Part shown: positions 1 to 20,535 of the stretch, one piece after another | How positions within the stretch are numbered: the stretch's first letter is position 1 | Layout: every line of letters begins with the position of its first letter | From: Cololabis saira | Taxonomy: Eukaryota > Chordata > Actinopteri > Beloniformes > Belonidae | Reading direction: 5' to 3' | DNA length: 64,000 nt | Assembly: GCF_033807715.1 (NCBI RefSeq) | Contig: NC_084607.1 | Coordinates: 16,540,941-16,604,940, forward strand | The notes under the pieces: model-generated | What the model was told of the DNA's origin: nothing | What the model saw: only the letters and a program-made list of their open reading frames with translations | Databases searched by the model: none | Program-made: the position numbers and the translations under genes

Positions 1-2040
1 TATGTTAAAGGGATATTTGGGTTTTCTTTTGAAGCAATTGTTAAATAGTTATTGGTAGTCAGTGGCTGACCGGGCTCGCCGTTCGGGGGAAGTAGAGAAA
101 ATGGCTGACATGCAAGTCAAGCTGACAACTACTTTTCTACTCTTATCTCAAAAATATCATAGCCATTTTAGTAATTGTTGTATTTTGGGGTGGGGGGGGC
201 TTCAGGAAGTTATTTACGTTGTCACTAGATTTTCTCAACTAAACCAACTGTTGAGAAAAGGTTAACAACAATTTTATATCTGTGTAAAAATTCCACAGGT
301 TTCACGCTTATACATAGTTTGATTTGACATCTTTTCAATGGATAAATGTTCTTCAAGTTTCTTTTCTAAGACGTGAGTTTTGTTTGCTTTGTCAACCCTC
401 CTACTTATGTCAAGGACATAAGTCGTTCGAAGAAGTCCACTGCAAAACGAAAACAAACAAAAACATGTACATATATCTCTCTGTGTTTCTCCTGTGTTTG
501 ACGAGCACATTACCATTTATATGGCAATGGGAAGTATATCACAAGATTTATGGGATAATGAATGTTTTTTGTCTTTAATTTTCTGTAGTGTGCATGAGAA
601 ATATGTGCATTTTCTGGGCCTAATAAAGAAATGAATGTGTAAAAGCAAGGAAGAATACTGAGACTGAACTTAGACAAGCTTCTTTAAAAAATAGGGTTTT
701 TTATGCCCTGTATAAAAGCAGTGGGGCAAAAAAAAACGATTTACTACCAGTTACTCAAAAACTTTACCAAATGTAGCTTACACTATCAAAAAACTTGTGT
801 TTGTTTTTTGAAGATAATTCGAAGAATATGTACTGTATATATACTGTGCTTTGATAAGAGAAATAGTCATAGCCTGCTATATACTTGTGTGAGAGCTCTT
901 TCTTGCGACTCTACTCTGTATCCTTAAGTGGTCACTAAATAAAGTATCTGCTTTCGATAATCCAACACTTGAGATGGAGCTTGCAGTTTAAAATTGATCT
1001 TTGCTAGAGTGCATTTTGATAAGATGCCATATGCTTGAAAGCATGTTATTAGTGTTATGTGTTTAGGCACATTCACCGTGTTCTGTTTGTTGCACCTTGA
1101 CATGGACTCACTAAGTTTTTTGAGCTTCCTTCTGTACATAGGAGTATTAAAAGAACTGTGTCACCATAGAAACCCTGCATCACAGTGAATTTACACGTCA
1201 CTGGTAAAAAGTTCCTGGTGTAACGCAAGCTGAAAAAGGACGGTCTGAAAAGAAGATGACATTTAAATTACTTACATGAGAGGAAGCTGCATTTAGAATG
1301 TAGTTAAAGAGAGACTGCAAATTCCCAGGTATTGTAAATGACATGTCATTTGAATAAATGTCAGAACAGTGCAATACTTTAATCCAGTCTACAAACCTTT
1401 TTGCAGTGACTAGTTGCAATCATGTGTGCTTTTTCAGAATAATAAGTAGATCGTAAAAGACGAGCACACAAGGCTCCAGCCGAGCTGAAGGTGATGGCCT
1501 CTGTTTCTGATGTGACTTTGTTGTGTTGCAGGCACTGAGATGCTCACTGTGTGGCAAGGAACACCATTTAAATAATCAATGGGTGGGGAAATGCAATTAA
1601 AGAGAGTGGTCACTCAGAACATTGAACGTGACAGGGAATAGAGACAAGGAAAGCATATGTATGTATGATAAAGTAATGGTGAAGAATAAGTGTGTGCAGA
1701 TGAAATACTAATAGAACCAACAGGAAATGTCATTTTTATATCTTTCTTGTTGTATTGATTTTTGACAAAACTGTCAAAACTGTTTTACGAGACACCTCAT
1801 AGTTTGTTGTAGTCCAAGTAGGGTTTATACAGATTTGTAGCAACATGATGAAAACACATAACAGCTCTTTGTTGTAATTAACTCACCTTGCCAGCTTCTT
1901 ACCAGATTACCGGATTATATTGTGTTCAAGCCTTATTGTTCCTTACTGTTCAACATAAATAAATGCTTATTAATAACTGCCTTGTCTCTTATATTCCTGA
2001 GTTTTACAAAACGTATATATGGTTGATTACTCTGAGACTC
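1..2040. other. upstream flank, no gene recognised
   Basis: AT-rich sequence with no ORF that resembles a known protein. AATAAA-type poly(A) signals occur near 622 and 934, so part of it could be the 3' UTR of a gene lying upstream on the + strand. In human the gene directly upstream of STAT3, in the same orientation, is CAVIN1; a cavin1-like 3' end would fit here, but nothing in the sequence proves it. Confidence 0.3.
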
Positions 2041-2196
2041 TATGAGTGATGGGCGTTCATATACATATACATATATACACATATATTTGTCATCGCATTT
2101 AATGACACTAGTGCTGTTCTTTATTGATTTCCCGCTGACGAAATTCATTGATAGATTTATTCATACTATACGTCCTCACTTGAAGCATGAACAATA

Positions 2197-2213
2197 TATA
2201 CATATACATATAT

Positions 2214-2260
<47 letters not shown>

Positions 2261-2353
2261 TATACATATACATATATATACATATATATATATACATATA
2301 CATATATATATACATATATACATATATATATATATATACATATATACATATAC

Positions 2354-2420
<67 letters not shown>
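2197..2420. repeat. TA / CATA microsatellite, first array
   Basis: Almost pure alternating A/T with scattered CATA units, inside the fold-back. The ORFs that read through it (Tyr-Ile repeats) are not genes. Length is likely to vary between individuals and assemblies. Confidence 0.95.
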
Positions 2421-2427
<7 letters not shown>

Positions 2428-2527
2428 CATGCTTCAAGTGAAGTGAGGACGTATAGTATGAATAAATCTATCAATGAATTTGATACTTATCAATAAGACT
2501 CAGTATAAGTCAAATTTGATACTTGAC

Positions 2528-2709
<182 letters not shown>

Positions 2710-2799
2710 CATGCTTCAAGTGAGGACGTATAGTATGAATAAATCTATCAATGAATTTCGTCAGCGGGAAATCAATAAAGAACAGCACTAGTGTCATTA

Positions 2800-3130
2800 A
2801 AGGCGATGACGTCAGTATTGCCAGTAACTCAGATGACTTCCAGGCTCGCTGTTCTCTTGAAACGCTGTTCCTCCCTCCGGAACAACCACGCATACGGTCT
2901 TTTCTATGGTCCTCTCGCTGGGAGGGTTTGACGAAGGGAACAGCTCAATTGCGACAGCAGTAAACACAGAATTGTCAACCAACCTCACTGCAATGCCCCG
3001 CCTCTTTATCCTAAAAGAGCAATTGTGATTGGCTGTGACTGAGCCGCGGGCTCCTATTGGTCGCCTGAAGAGCCAATCAAGCAGATAGTGAGGTTTGATT
3101 GGCTGGAAAAACTGCAGTGTAGTTGATGGG
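2800..3130 (+). promoter_or_regulatory. stat3: stat3 proximal promoter
   Basis: GC-richer than the flanks. It contains a perfect cAMP-response element TGACGTCA at 2807-2814, a GC-box-like CCCCGCCTC near 2995, and four CCAAT boxes within about 75 bp: ATTGG at 3028-3032, 3056-3060 and 3098-3102, and CCAAT at 3073-3077. No clear TATA box precedes the exon. Clustered CCAAT boxes without TATA are typical of NF-Y-driven promoters. Placement upstream of a splice donor at 3324/3325 and of the stat3 start-codon exon makes this the stat3 promoter by inference. Confidence 0.75.
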
Positions 3131-3324
3131 CAGGGCAACGAGTACTGGCGTTTCTCGTGTTAGGAAGGGAACAAGTTGCAAAAAAAATTCTGTGGGTATT
3201 TTTTTCCTCTTTTGTGTAGATTAATTTCCCAGAAAGGTTGTTGCTGCCTTTCATTGTCGGTATAGGTTAGTCAAAAAGAATATTTTTGACGACAAAACTT
3301 TCCAAAGCAGAGACAACGATTCAG
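3130..3324 (+). other. stat3: stat3 exon 1, 5' UTR (start approximate)
   Basis: The stretch after the CCAAT cluster ends in ATTCAG|GTAAGC at 3324/3325, a strong splice donor. The start codon lies in the next exon, so this exon is non-coding, as in other vertebrate STAT3 genes. The transcription start cannot be fixed from sequence; 3130 is an estimate from the distance to the CCAAT boxes. Confidence 0.6.
3226..3234 (+). promoter_or_regulatory. stat3: STAT-type site TTCCCAGAA
   Basis: Matches the TTCnnnGAA consensus bound by STAT dimers. It lies about 415 bp downstream of the CRE, inside or just before non-coding exon 1. The mammalian Stat3 promoter is known for autoregulation through a STAT-binding element acting with a CRE, so this site is a plausible counterpart. 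The 9-mer can also occur by chance. Confidence 0.45.
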
Positions 3325-13063
<9,739 letters not shown>

Positions 13064-13970
13064 AAGTCATCCTCAGCGTCTTTAGTTGCTTTCTTTTTGT
13101 TGGGATCTGACGTAATTTTTGACAACTTAAAGATTGATTTATTTCTCTGTGTTCACAATCTCCTTGTATAGTTTGTTTCTATGTACAAATTACCAATTTT
13201 CACAGAATAAAAACATTAAAAGTGTTATTTTAAAAAAGAAAAGAAAAGAAGAGACAATTGTCGGAAATTTTAACTACTGCTTCCATGTATGAGAAGCTGT
13301 CGGTTTTTGTCTTTTAGGCAACATCTTGCTTCCACTTCTTTATGTTTTTAAATATCTTAAAACCTTTAATCATCAGAAAAAGTATTTTTGAAAACTTTGA
13401 CCTTTTAAATTAATGTCTTTTCTTTTTTGAATAAGAAAATGCGATGGGACAAAATGTTGTATAAGCTAAGTGTTGCTTTCGATTTGTGAGGGTTTTGATG
13501 TAACTGGTCTTCTTCGCGTGTCCCTGCCAAATGTATAGTGTCAGCGGTTCACATTATTTTTTCATTTAATAAAAAAAAAGGTTTCTCCTTATTTTCAATT
13601 TTAACAGAAAATAGAACATGTTATTTCTCAGAGCCATTTCAAGTATTATAAAGGTGAAGAGAGGCGAGGAGACCAGGGATCTCTGGCACTAATGAGGTCA
13701 TGATCTTGTAAACTTTTTCCTTTTGTCATAGTTTTATGTGAAATATGTAACTGTAAGTGTAAAATATGGTTTAGATTCTCTCTCTCTTTCTCTCTCTCTC
13801 TCTCTTTAGATACAAGGGTGAGGAATCATATGTATTAGATCTGTTTCAGAAATTTGCAGTTTATTCTTATTTTTTGTGCCTGATTTCACCAGTTATGATC
13901 CAATATGAAATGTTCTGTATTTACCTTCAACCTTTTACACAGATGAGCAAACCTTGTCACCAGAATAAAA
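13064..13970 (+). other. stat3: stat3 3' UTR and candidate poly(A) signals (end uncertain)
   Basis: After the TGA the sequence is AT-rich. AATAAA occurs at 13206-13211, only about 145 nt past the stop, followed by an A-rich run. Further candidates are TTAATAAA near 13566 and GAATAAAATA near 13964. A short 3' UTR ending near 13230 and longer isoforms are both possible; mammalian STAT3 has a long 3' UTR. Confidence 0.55.
13780..13806. repeat. TC microsatellite
   Basis: Short CT-rich run in the putative 3' UTR or just beyond it. Confidence 0.85.
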
Positions 13971-14075
13971 TACACTGCAACACGCTTGCATCATGAGGTC
14001 TTTTCTTCTGCCTCTGCTTGAGCCTGTTTTTTTCCTGACCAAGATGTTGGAAGGGTTGGAAGGGTGCCCCAACCC

Positions 14076-14119
<44 letters not shown>
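14076..14119. repeat. (TAGA)n microsatellite
   Basis: About eleven tandem TAGA units. Confidence 0.95.
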
Positions 14120-16710
14120 CTTGCATGGTTCGTTATAGATATGTATGTGGACATGCGTGTATCTATACATATATGGACAGTAACAGTAAGTACATATGTA
14201 TATGTATGCTTTGTTGCATAGAAATGTTGCATAGAAATATCTTTGAGTAAGAATACTTGTAATGAATAAGATTGTACTCAGGAGAATCTAAATTCACAAC
14301 GTAAATAATGTGATTTTATGTGTAGATGAATACAGGGTGTTTATAGTGACATATAAATGCGATTGCAATAATTACTTAGGTATCCGCTAATTTATACTCA
14401 GGTATACCAAAATATATATTTATACTGTGTAAAATTCTTACTATTAATTTATGTAACTACTAAAAGCTTTTTGATATCTAATAACAAAGGGCCATCTGAA
14501 AGAATAGCATTGAGTTCAGGGGTTGGACTTCAGACGTATTTTTTCCTCCTTTTCGAGCATGTCCTGACTGCTGCTGCTACCAAAACAAAAGTCTCTCTAG
14601 CAATCATTGTTCAAATGTTCAAGCATGTGTGTTACCCCACTATCATATTCGAAATAAAGACTTTGGATTTTAATTTAAAGATATTTACCGTTCTTAACTT
14701 GTATTTTTACATTTGTCTCACTCTCACATGATTATATCCTGCAGGCCTCTAAAGGAAATGTGACACACCTTTTAACCTTAGTAAATCATGCAGTCACTAT
14801 GACCTTATTTGAAATCCATCCACACAGCCATCCCGTTTTTGTTCCTGGAGAAGCTGTCCCTTGAGATGTTTTTAGTTGGTGCAGTCTTGAGTGTAGCTCT
14901 GTCTACGGCACAGGCCAGTTGGATGTGAGCCCATCCCAGGGAATTTCTACTGTTTCCTAGATTCTCCTCACTGTGAAGAAGTTACCTCTGATGAATGCTC
15001 AGTAAATAAAAATAATAAGTATAATATGCAGGAATGAATATTTTGATTTACACCAAATCCAGGGCTTCTGCTGTTTGCTTACAGGGAGTTGCTGAGGAAA
15101 AGAAGCCTTTAATCCAAGTCTGAGAGCCTTGATAAAACTGAACATGAAGTTTAAGTGCTCATTTGTTCCTATCTGTTGTGGGTTCCAGCAACGTAAAGGG
15201 GAAAGACTGCTTATGCATTAAGCTCCCTTTTATTCTGTTTTAAACAACATACAAAAGGTAAAGTTGTGTCACATGATGAAAGATGAACTGATTAACATTG
15301 ACTCACTCCCAGAATGGTGGCTGTTTTTTTTTTGGGTGGGGGGTAAGAAGTGTCTTCCAGTTCCTAATTTGCGATGACAGATCTCCTAACACATGTTCTC
15401 TGGACTTCCCTGATGGAAACTCCGCCGATGATGTGATGACTGGTTTGTTCCCGCATATTTCAACCTGAAGCCCCTTCTGTTCTCATCAGGCTCGCTGATG
15501 TACAAGTGTTAGATGAAGGAAATACAGCATACAGTATATCTATTTTGAGTCACATTGTCTTCACTTTGGTTCCAGGTGTCCTCACATGGATTGATAAATC
15601 AAACGAGTTCAAGACAAGTATGCAATATGGAAAATAACTATAATTACATGTTATAGTGAGGATGGTGACGTCAAAGTTCTACACTGGACTTTTACCAGTG
15701 AAATGTCATTTTCACAACTAAAATTTGGCTTAAACAATAAATTCAGTGTGTGTGTGTGTGTTTTGACATAAGAACATGAGCTCATCAAGTTCTGCATCGA
15801 GGGGGTTTCAGGTTAGTCACAGTCAACAACACCAGCTACAACAAAACCTGGACTTTTCCCCTCCACAAACCACAAGCGAGAAATGCTGTTACGAGCAGTG
15901 CACTTGATCTGCATTTTTAGAATTCAAAAGAAAGTAGGCTATAGTCAATATGAAAAGGTAATTGATAAACCTACATGAATGAAGAATACAAATTATGCCC
16001 CCAATTAAGTCTGTAGATAAGTAAATGTTGTATAGAATAGATGTGGCTAGTTCCCTTTACTGTGTCTGTTCAGAAATAAACGTGTATTTCTGATGCTTAT
16101 TAAAACAAATATTAATTTTCAGGTTTATCTTTTTATATTAGTCACCCCATTTAATTTTTGGCTTCGTTCCACAGACTAATAATGATGGGAAACAAAGACA
16201 AGGACGTGCTGAATACACCTCAATGAACCTACCATTTGAACAAAACAACCCAATTAAAATGAGGCTGTGTTTGATGTAAAAAAAAAAAAGTCTCATAAAC
16301 CCAGAATAGAGCATAGGGAATGTGATTTATTGGCAGCAACAGGTCCACAAACACTTTGGGACCTGGTGATGTTTCAGCTGTGGAGCATCCTCTGTTCTTG
16401 TAACAGCAGTCCAGGTCCGTCTGGGAACGGAGGAGCGCGGCTGCTGGAGCTTTCTGGACAGGAATATTGTCCCATTCTTGTCTGATACAGGATGGGAGCG
16501 GCTCAGTATAGTTCTGGGTGTCGTTTGCCATATATTTATTTTCATTATTTGAGTTGGTGGAAGGCCTGGGCAGCAGGCAGGCTAGTTCAGCTCCCGGACT
16601 CTTCTCCTATGAAGCCATGTTTTTGTAATGGATGAAGTAGGTGGTCTGCAAGGCAAGGCCTCCCCTGGAGTGAGACAGATGGGAGCTTGTGTTGCTCTAA
16701 TACCAGTACA
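14120..16710. other. intergenic, nothing recognised
   Basis: No convincing exon, RNA gene or transposon boundary seen. A short GT run lies near 15747-15760 and an A-run near 16279-16290. Confidence 0.5.
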
Positions 16711-17760
16711 TAAGTAAGTAAGTCAGTCAAAGTTTATTTATATAGCACCTTCACAGACGGACGTCACAAAGTGCTTCACAAAAGAACAATAAAATGCAAA
16801 TACAATAAGGCTCTGAAGGTCAGGATTTTTAAATTAAACGTGACTGGGAGCCAACGAAGGGCTTTGAGAATCTGAGTAATATGAGTCCTTCTATTGGCGT
16901 CAGACAACAACCTCGCAGCAGAGTTTTGAACCTGCTGCAGATGGGACAGCTCTTTTTTTATTGAGGTAACAAAACAAACTGTTACAATAGTGTAAACGAG
17001 AAGACACAAATGCATGGATAACTAGGTCCAGATCAACTGGAGATAAAATTCTTCTGAGTTTGAAGATATTTCTCAACTGGAAGAAACAATTTCTCATCAG
17101 CTGTTTAGATTGATGCTCTGATGACATTGCCTTATCAAAGATAACAGCAAGATTTCTCGTTCAAGCTCAGATAACCCAAGTACCGTACTGGTTGATCCCT
17201 GGAATCATCAGGGGCCATCATCAGCATTTTAGTCTCATCTGAATTTAGTGGCAGCGACTTTGCGCCTAGCCATTTTTTAAATTTGCACAATACAGTTCTA
17301 TAAACAGTCTAACTTCTGGGTCTGAGAGGCCTTAAAAGAACAATAGAGCTGGATATCATCAGCAAACAGGTGGCAAGAGACACCCTCGTACTCCTGGATT
17401 ACTTTTCATAAGGGAGAACAAAACAACAAAACAGAACCGGGCCTGAAACGGAGGCTTGGGGTACTCCGTCCGCACAGCAAGTCGGCGCGGTCAAACAGGA
17501 TCTGGTTTGCCAAGACACTAGAGCTCCAACCCGATAAGTAACGAACCACACTAGAACAGGACCTGAGATTCCGACCAGGTCATGCAGTCTTGTTAACAAG
17601 ATGTGATGATCGACAGGATCAAATGCTGAAGACAAATCTAACAAGACGACAGTGCAATTCCCAGAGTCTGCAGACATCATAATGTCACTAGACACCTTAA
17701 GCAGAGCCGTTTCAGTAGAAACCAGACAAAATAATGTCAAAAACATCAAACTTCTCTAAG
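16711..17760 (-). mobile_element. L2-type LINE remnant, reverse transcriptase 3' part
   Basis: Read on the minus strand, translated segments match the C-terminal half of an L2/Maui-like reverse transcriptase: VVLLDLSSAFDPVDHHILLT near 17650-17590, a catalytic FADDIQLYCS at 17366-17340, VIHAFVSSRLHYCNSLF near 17020-16970, and LQQVQNSAARLLSDANRR. The 3' end shows the TGCTATATAAATAAACTTTG box and a TTAC-type short tandem tail at 16711-16725. Frames shift between segments, and the 5' part (endonuclease, start of ORF2) is missing, so it is a dead 5'-truncated copy. Confidence 0.88.
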
Positions 17761-18455
17761 GCAGAAACCAGTTGTTCATATCTTTCGTCAGTTTTCTTTC
17801 CACACATAAAGACTACATAACTTATGCACCACCAGAGATGCAGGATTTTGAACTGTACTGATAACAATTCAGATGAGGTCTCTCTTTAGTTAGGACGAGT
17901 AAATTAAGTAAGAATTTCAATTTGTCTGGCCACCGGACAGTTTTCCACATCACCTCAGTCCATTTCAAACAAGCTTTGACAGCAGCTTTTCTGGATCATG
18001 TCACATATGGCTTCTTCTTCACATGACAGAGCTGTAATCTACATATTGTGGATAGCATTGTAAATTGCGTCCTTAAGTATATCCAGAAGTACTCCTCATC
18101 TCAAGCAAGGATTTCCAAAACAGAATTTTGAATGCAGTGCCCACTGAGAGCCTGGATGTAATTTATTTTCTACTTAGCCCAATATGCACATAGATATCTC
18201 CAGTTTCTCTGAACCTTTAGATGATACAAATATTCAAGGACTTCAGTACTAGATGTAGATATTAAAATTGTTTGCAATTTCACACTGAGGAATTTCTATT
18301 ATTCTGAAGGGTTTTCACAATGTATGAGATGTATTCTGATAGAGACAGCAGGCTGACATGGTTTGAATGACACTGCTCTTAGGGAGTGATTGTGGGAGTG
18401 CATGGTGATTTGTCTGACCCCATATGGTAGACCCGGTCCCTGAACTCTCCCTAAG
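17761..18455. other. intergenic, nothing recognised
   Basis: No ORF or repeat boundary that I can support. Confidence 0.4.
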
Positions 18456-18545
18456 GCTGATTTATGGTTCCGCGTTACACCAACGCAGAGCCTACGGCGT
18501 ACCCTACGGCGTAGGCTCTGCGTCGATTTAACGCAGAACCATAAT
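18456..18545. repeat. palindromic MITE-like repeat, copy 1
   Basis: Near-palindrome: GGTTCCGCGTTACACCAACG is answered by ATTTAACGCAGAACCATAA, with CTACGGCGTA/TACGCCGTAG in the middle. The same family recurs at 19507-19980. Family assignment is not certain; it behaves as a fold-back non-autonomous DNA element. Confidence 0.75.
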
Positions 18546-18900
18546 TCATTCTTTTTTTTTTTTTTGATATATGTTTTTATTGGCAGATTGTTTCCACAAT
18601 ACAGAGCAAAACAGATGAACATACCTTTTTTTTTCTCCCTCTCCCCATCCCTTCCCCCATGGTTATCATCATTAAGTTTCCTTTGGGAATAGCAAAAACT
18701 AAATAAAAATAAACAAAAAATAAAACAAATAATAACAATAAACTTAAAAAAAAATAGTAAATAAATAAAAATAAAAAGATACTAATATAGTGACATAAAA
18801 GTAGTAGTAGTGCAATGACTGTAAACTTAAATAAGAAAATAAAGTGAGAACGAAACCGAGATGGGTTATCTAGAGATTAATAATTACATAATTCATTCTT
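18546..18900 (-). mobile_element. possible retroposed 3' end with A-tail (minus)
   Basis: A T-run (18551-18564) followed by GATATATGTTTTTATTGGCA reads on the minus strand as an AATAAA-like signal followed by poly(A). The rest is simple A/T-rich sequence (18700-18860). Likely the 3' end of a poly(A)-tailed retroelement; parent family unknown. Confidence 0.35.
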
Positions 18901-18904
18901 TAGA

Positions 18905-19060
18905 GCTGATAAAGGCAAGGCAAATTTATTTGTATAGCACAATTCAACACAAGGTAATTCAAAGTGCTTTACATTGACATTAAAAGCGGCAAGACATAAT
19001 TAGACAGTAAATAATTCGACATAATTAGACAGTAAATAACAAATATGATTGAATAAGATG
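18905..19060 (-). mobile_element. LINE 3'-end-like fish repeat
   Basis: AAATTTATTTGTATAGCACA followed by CAAAGTGCTTTACAT is a motif found many times in teleost genomes as the 3' end of non-LTR elements, here in minus orientation. A tandem ATAATTAGACAGTAAATAA doublet follows (18994-19040). Confidence 0.5.
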
Positions 19061-19506
19061 ATAAGAAAAGAAGTAAAATAATAAAAAGCACAAGCTGTTA
19101 AAAATAAGGGCAGTAAAATAAAATAATAAAAGATGTAGGCTAAAAGTAGAGTTCAGCTGAACGCCACCAGAAGGTGTCGCCGTTTTCCTTCTCGAGGGAA
19201 CTGATCCGAGCTCAATTAGAGGTTTAGTAGACTTTATCCACGAATAAAAGAAACCAAATCAAGTAAAACGATTCTACAAAATTATTATTATCAGTGTTGT
19301 TATTATACTTGTTATTATAATCGCAAACTTGCAACTAGTGTTGGCGGTCACTATGGACGACACAGTCATTTATGAACTGTATTTCAAAATGAAGTTTTGG
19401 TTTAGTTTATGTTAAATAGCAACATTTATAAGGCGTTATAAATAACAGGGGGGGCTGTGCCTGGGCCGGGACTCGTGTTTGCAGAGGCAGATTGTGACTG
19501 CTTTGC

Positions 19507-19985
19507 CCTGAAGGCTGATTTAAGGTTCCGCGTCACAGCAACGCAGAGCCTACGGCGTAGGCCACGCGTCGATTTAACGCAGAACCATGCCGCGTTCCAT
19601 TTGTCCTCGGAAGTGGGGATTTCCCAGTTCCCAGTCGTATTTTTCAACTGGAACGCCCCTCGAAGTGGGATTTCCCACTGGGAAAGTGGGAGAGTCTTCA
19701 CCACCCCCGAGTTCACATTCCGAGATGGCTGCCCCGGTTGTAAACAGTAGAAGAGAGCTTCGTAGCACTTCATTCTAGTTTTGGTCACACTAAATCAGTC
19801 GTATACAAGTATTGTTCGGCATATATATGCTGCTATAGTGTAATTTACATTTTTCAAGTGGTATATGCGAACTACAAACTGGTTTACCTACTTTGTAACT
19901 GGAACGCTGATAACTCGGCTGTGACGTCATTCCCAGTTCCGAGTTCCGACTTCCGAGGTAAATGGAACGCAGCATTAATTCAGAC
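19507..19985. mobile_element. palindromic MITE-like repeat, copy 2, split by another element
   Basis: Opens with GGCTGATTTAAGGTTCCGCG and reads to GCAGAACCAT at 19588, as in copy 1. Its last bases (ATTAATTCAG) reappear at about 19973, after the inserted element 19590-19972. Continuity across the insert is inferred by comparison with copy 1. Confidence 0.6.
19590..19972. mobile_element. non-autonomous inverted-repeat element nested in the previous repeat
   Basis: Left end GCCGCGTTCCATTTGTCCTC pairs with right end GAGGTAAATGGAACGCAGC. The inverted homology extends about 45 bp inward (GGAAGT, CCCAGTTCC). There is no coding capacity. Probable 2-bp target duplication (AT), so the superfamily is uncertain. 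Confidence 0.7.
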
Positions 19986-20189
19986 TTGACAGACGCGGAG
20001 GAGCCGCCGGAAGTGGGCGGCGTGTCGGAGAGCCAGGCGGAGAGACAGTGAAGCCTGAACTGAGCAGCGAACTGTTGGGAAGTGACTGGCGGACAGACCC
20101 CTGCTCGCTGCCGGCCGCCCTCTCGCCCGCCGCGGACTCTCGCCTCGTTTGTATGAGACAGGACGTCAACTTTGGTCGCTCCGGCAGAG
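19980..20189 (+). promoter_or_regulatory. CpG-rich promoter and first exon, candidate stat5 5' exon
   Basis: A CpG-dense block in an AT-rich landscape. It holds an ETS-like CCGGAAGTG at 20007-20015, no TATA box, and ends CGGCAGAG|GTGAGTCG, a strong splice donor at 20189/20190 with CpG-rich intron start to about 20320. An ATG at 20153 opens 12 codons to the donor, but there is no family match, so the exon is more likely 5' UTR. In human, STAT5B follows STAT3 in the same orientation and has a non-coding first exon with a long first intron; this block, 7 kb past stat3 on the same strand, fits. Exon identity is inference only. Confidence 0.55.
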
Positions 20190-20535
20190 GTGAGTCGCGG
20201 CCGCCGCGGGAGCGCGTTTTTCGGGGGACGCGAGCGTCCTCTGCGCGTGCCCGTGACGCTCCCCTTGCGAAATAACATTCTGACAGCGCTTTGTAAACAA
20301 ACTGCGAGTGCGCCAGCGCTCCTCCGTGAGACCGCGGGGATGCACGGGCTTATATTTATGCTCTTATATTTATTCACTTTCCCTCTTTCCCCTCTTTCGT
20401 TGACTTTTGAATCAACAGGCAGGTTCTCCTAAGAGGCGAATCTCGGTATTTTTGAGCTTCTTCTGCGCGTCTGTCCGTCTTTCTGCTGGACTGACAGTTT
20501 GTCTGCGCAGCTTGATCACACCAAGGGGATACTAG

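Noticed and set aside
1..1000. cavin1 3' UTR
   Set aside because: Only human synteny suggests it; no coding sequence is present, so it is not called as a gene.
2042..2446. ORFs of about 130 codons rich in Tyr-Ile-His on both strands
   Set aside because: They are translations of TA/CATA microsatellites.
19790..20377. 195-codon minus-strand ORF across the CpG-rich region
   Set aside because: Runs through repeats and a GC-rich promoter where long ORFs arise by low stop density; no recognisable domain.
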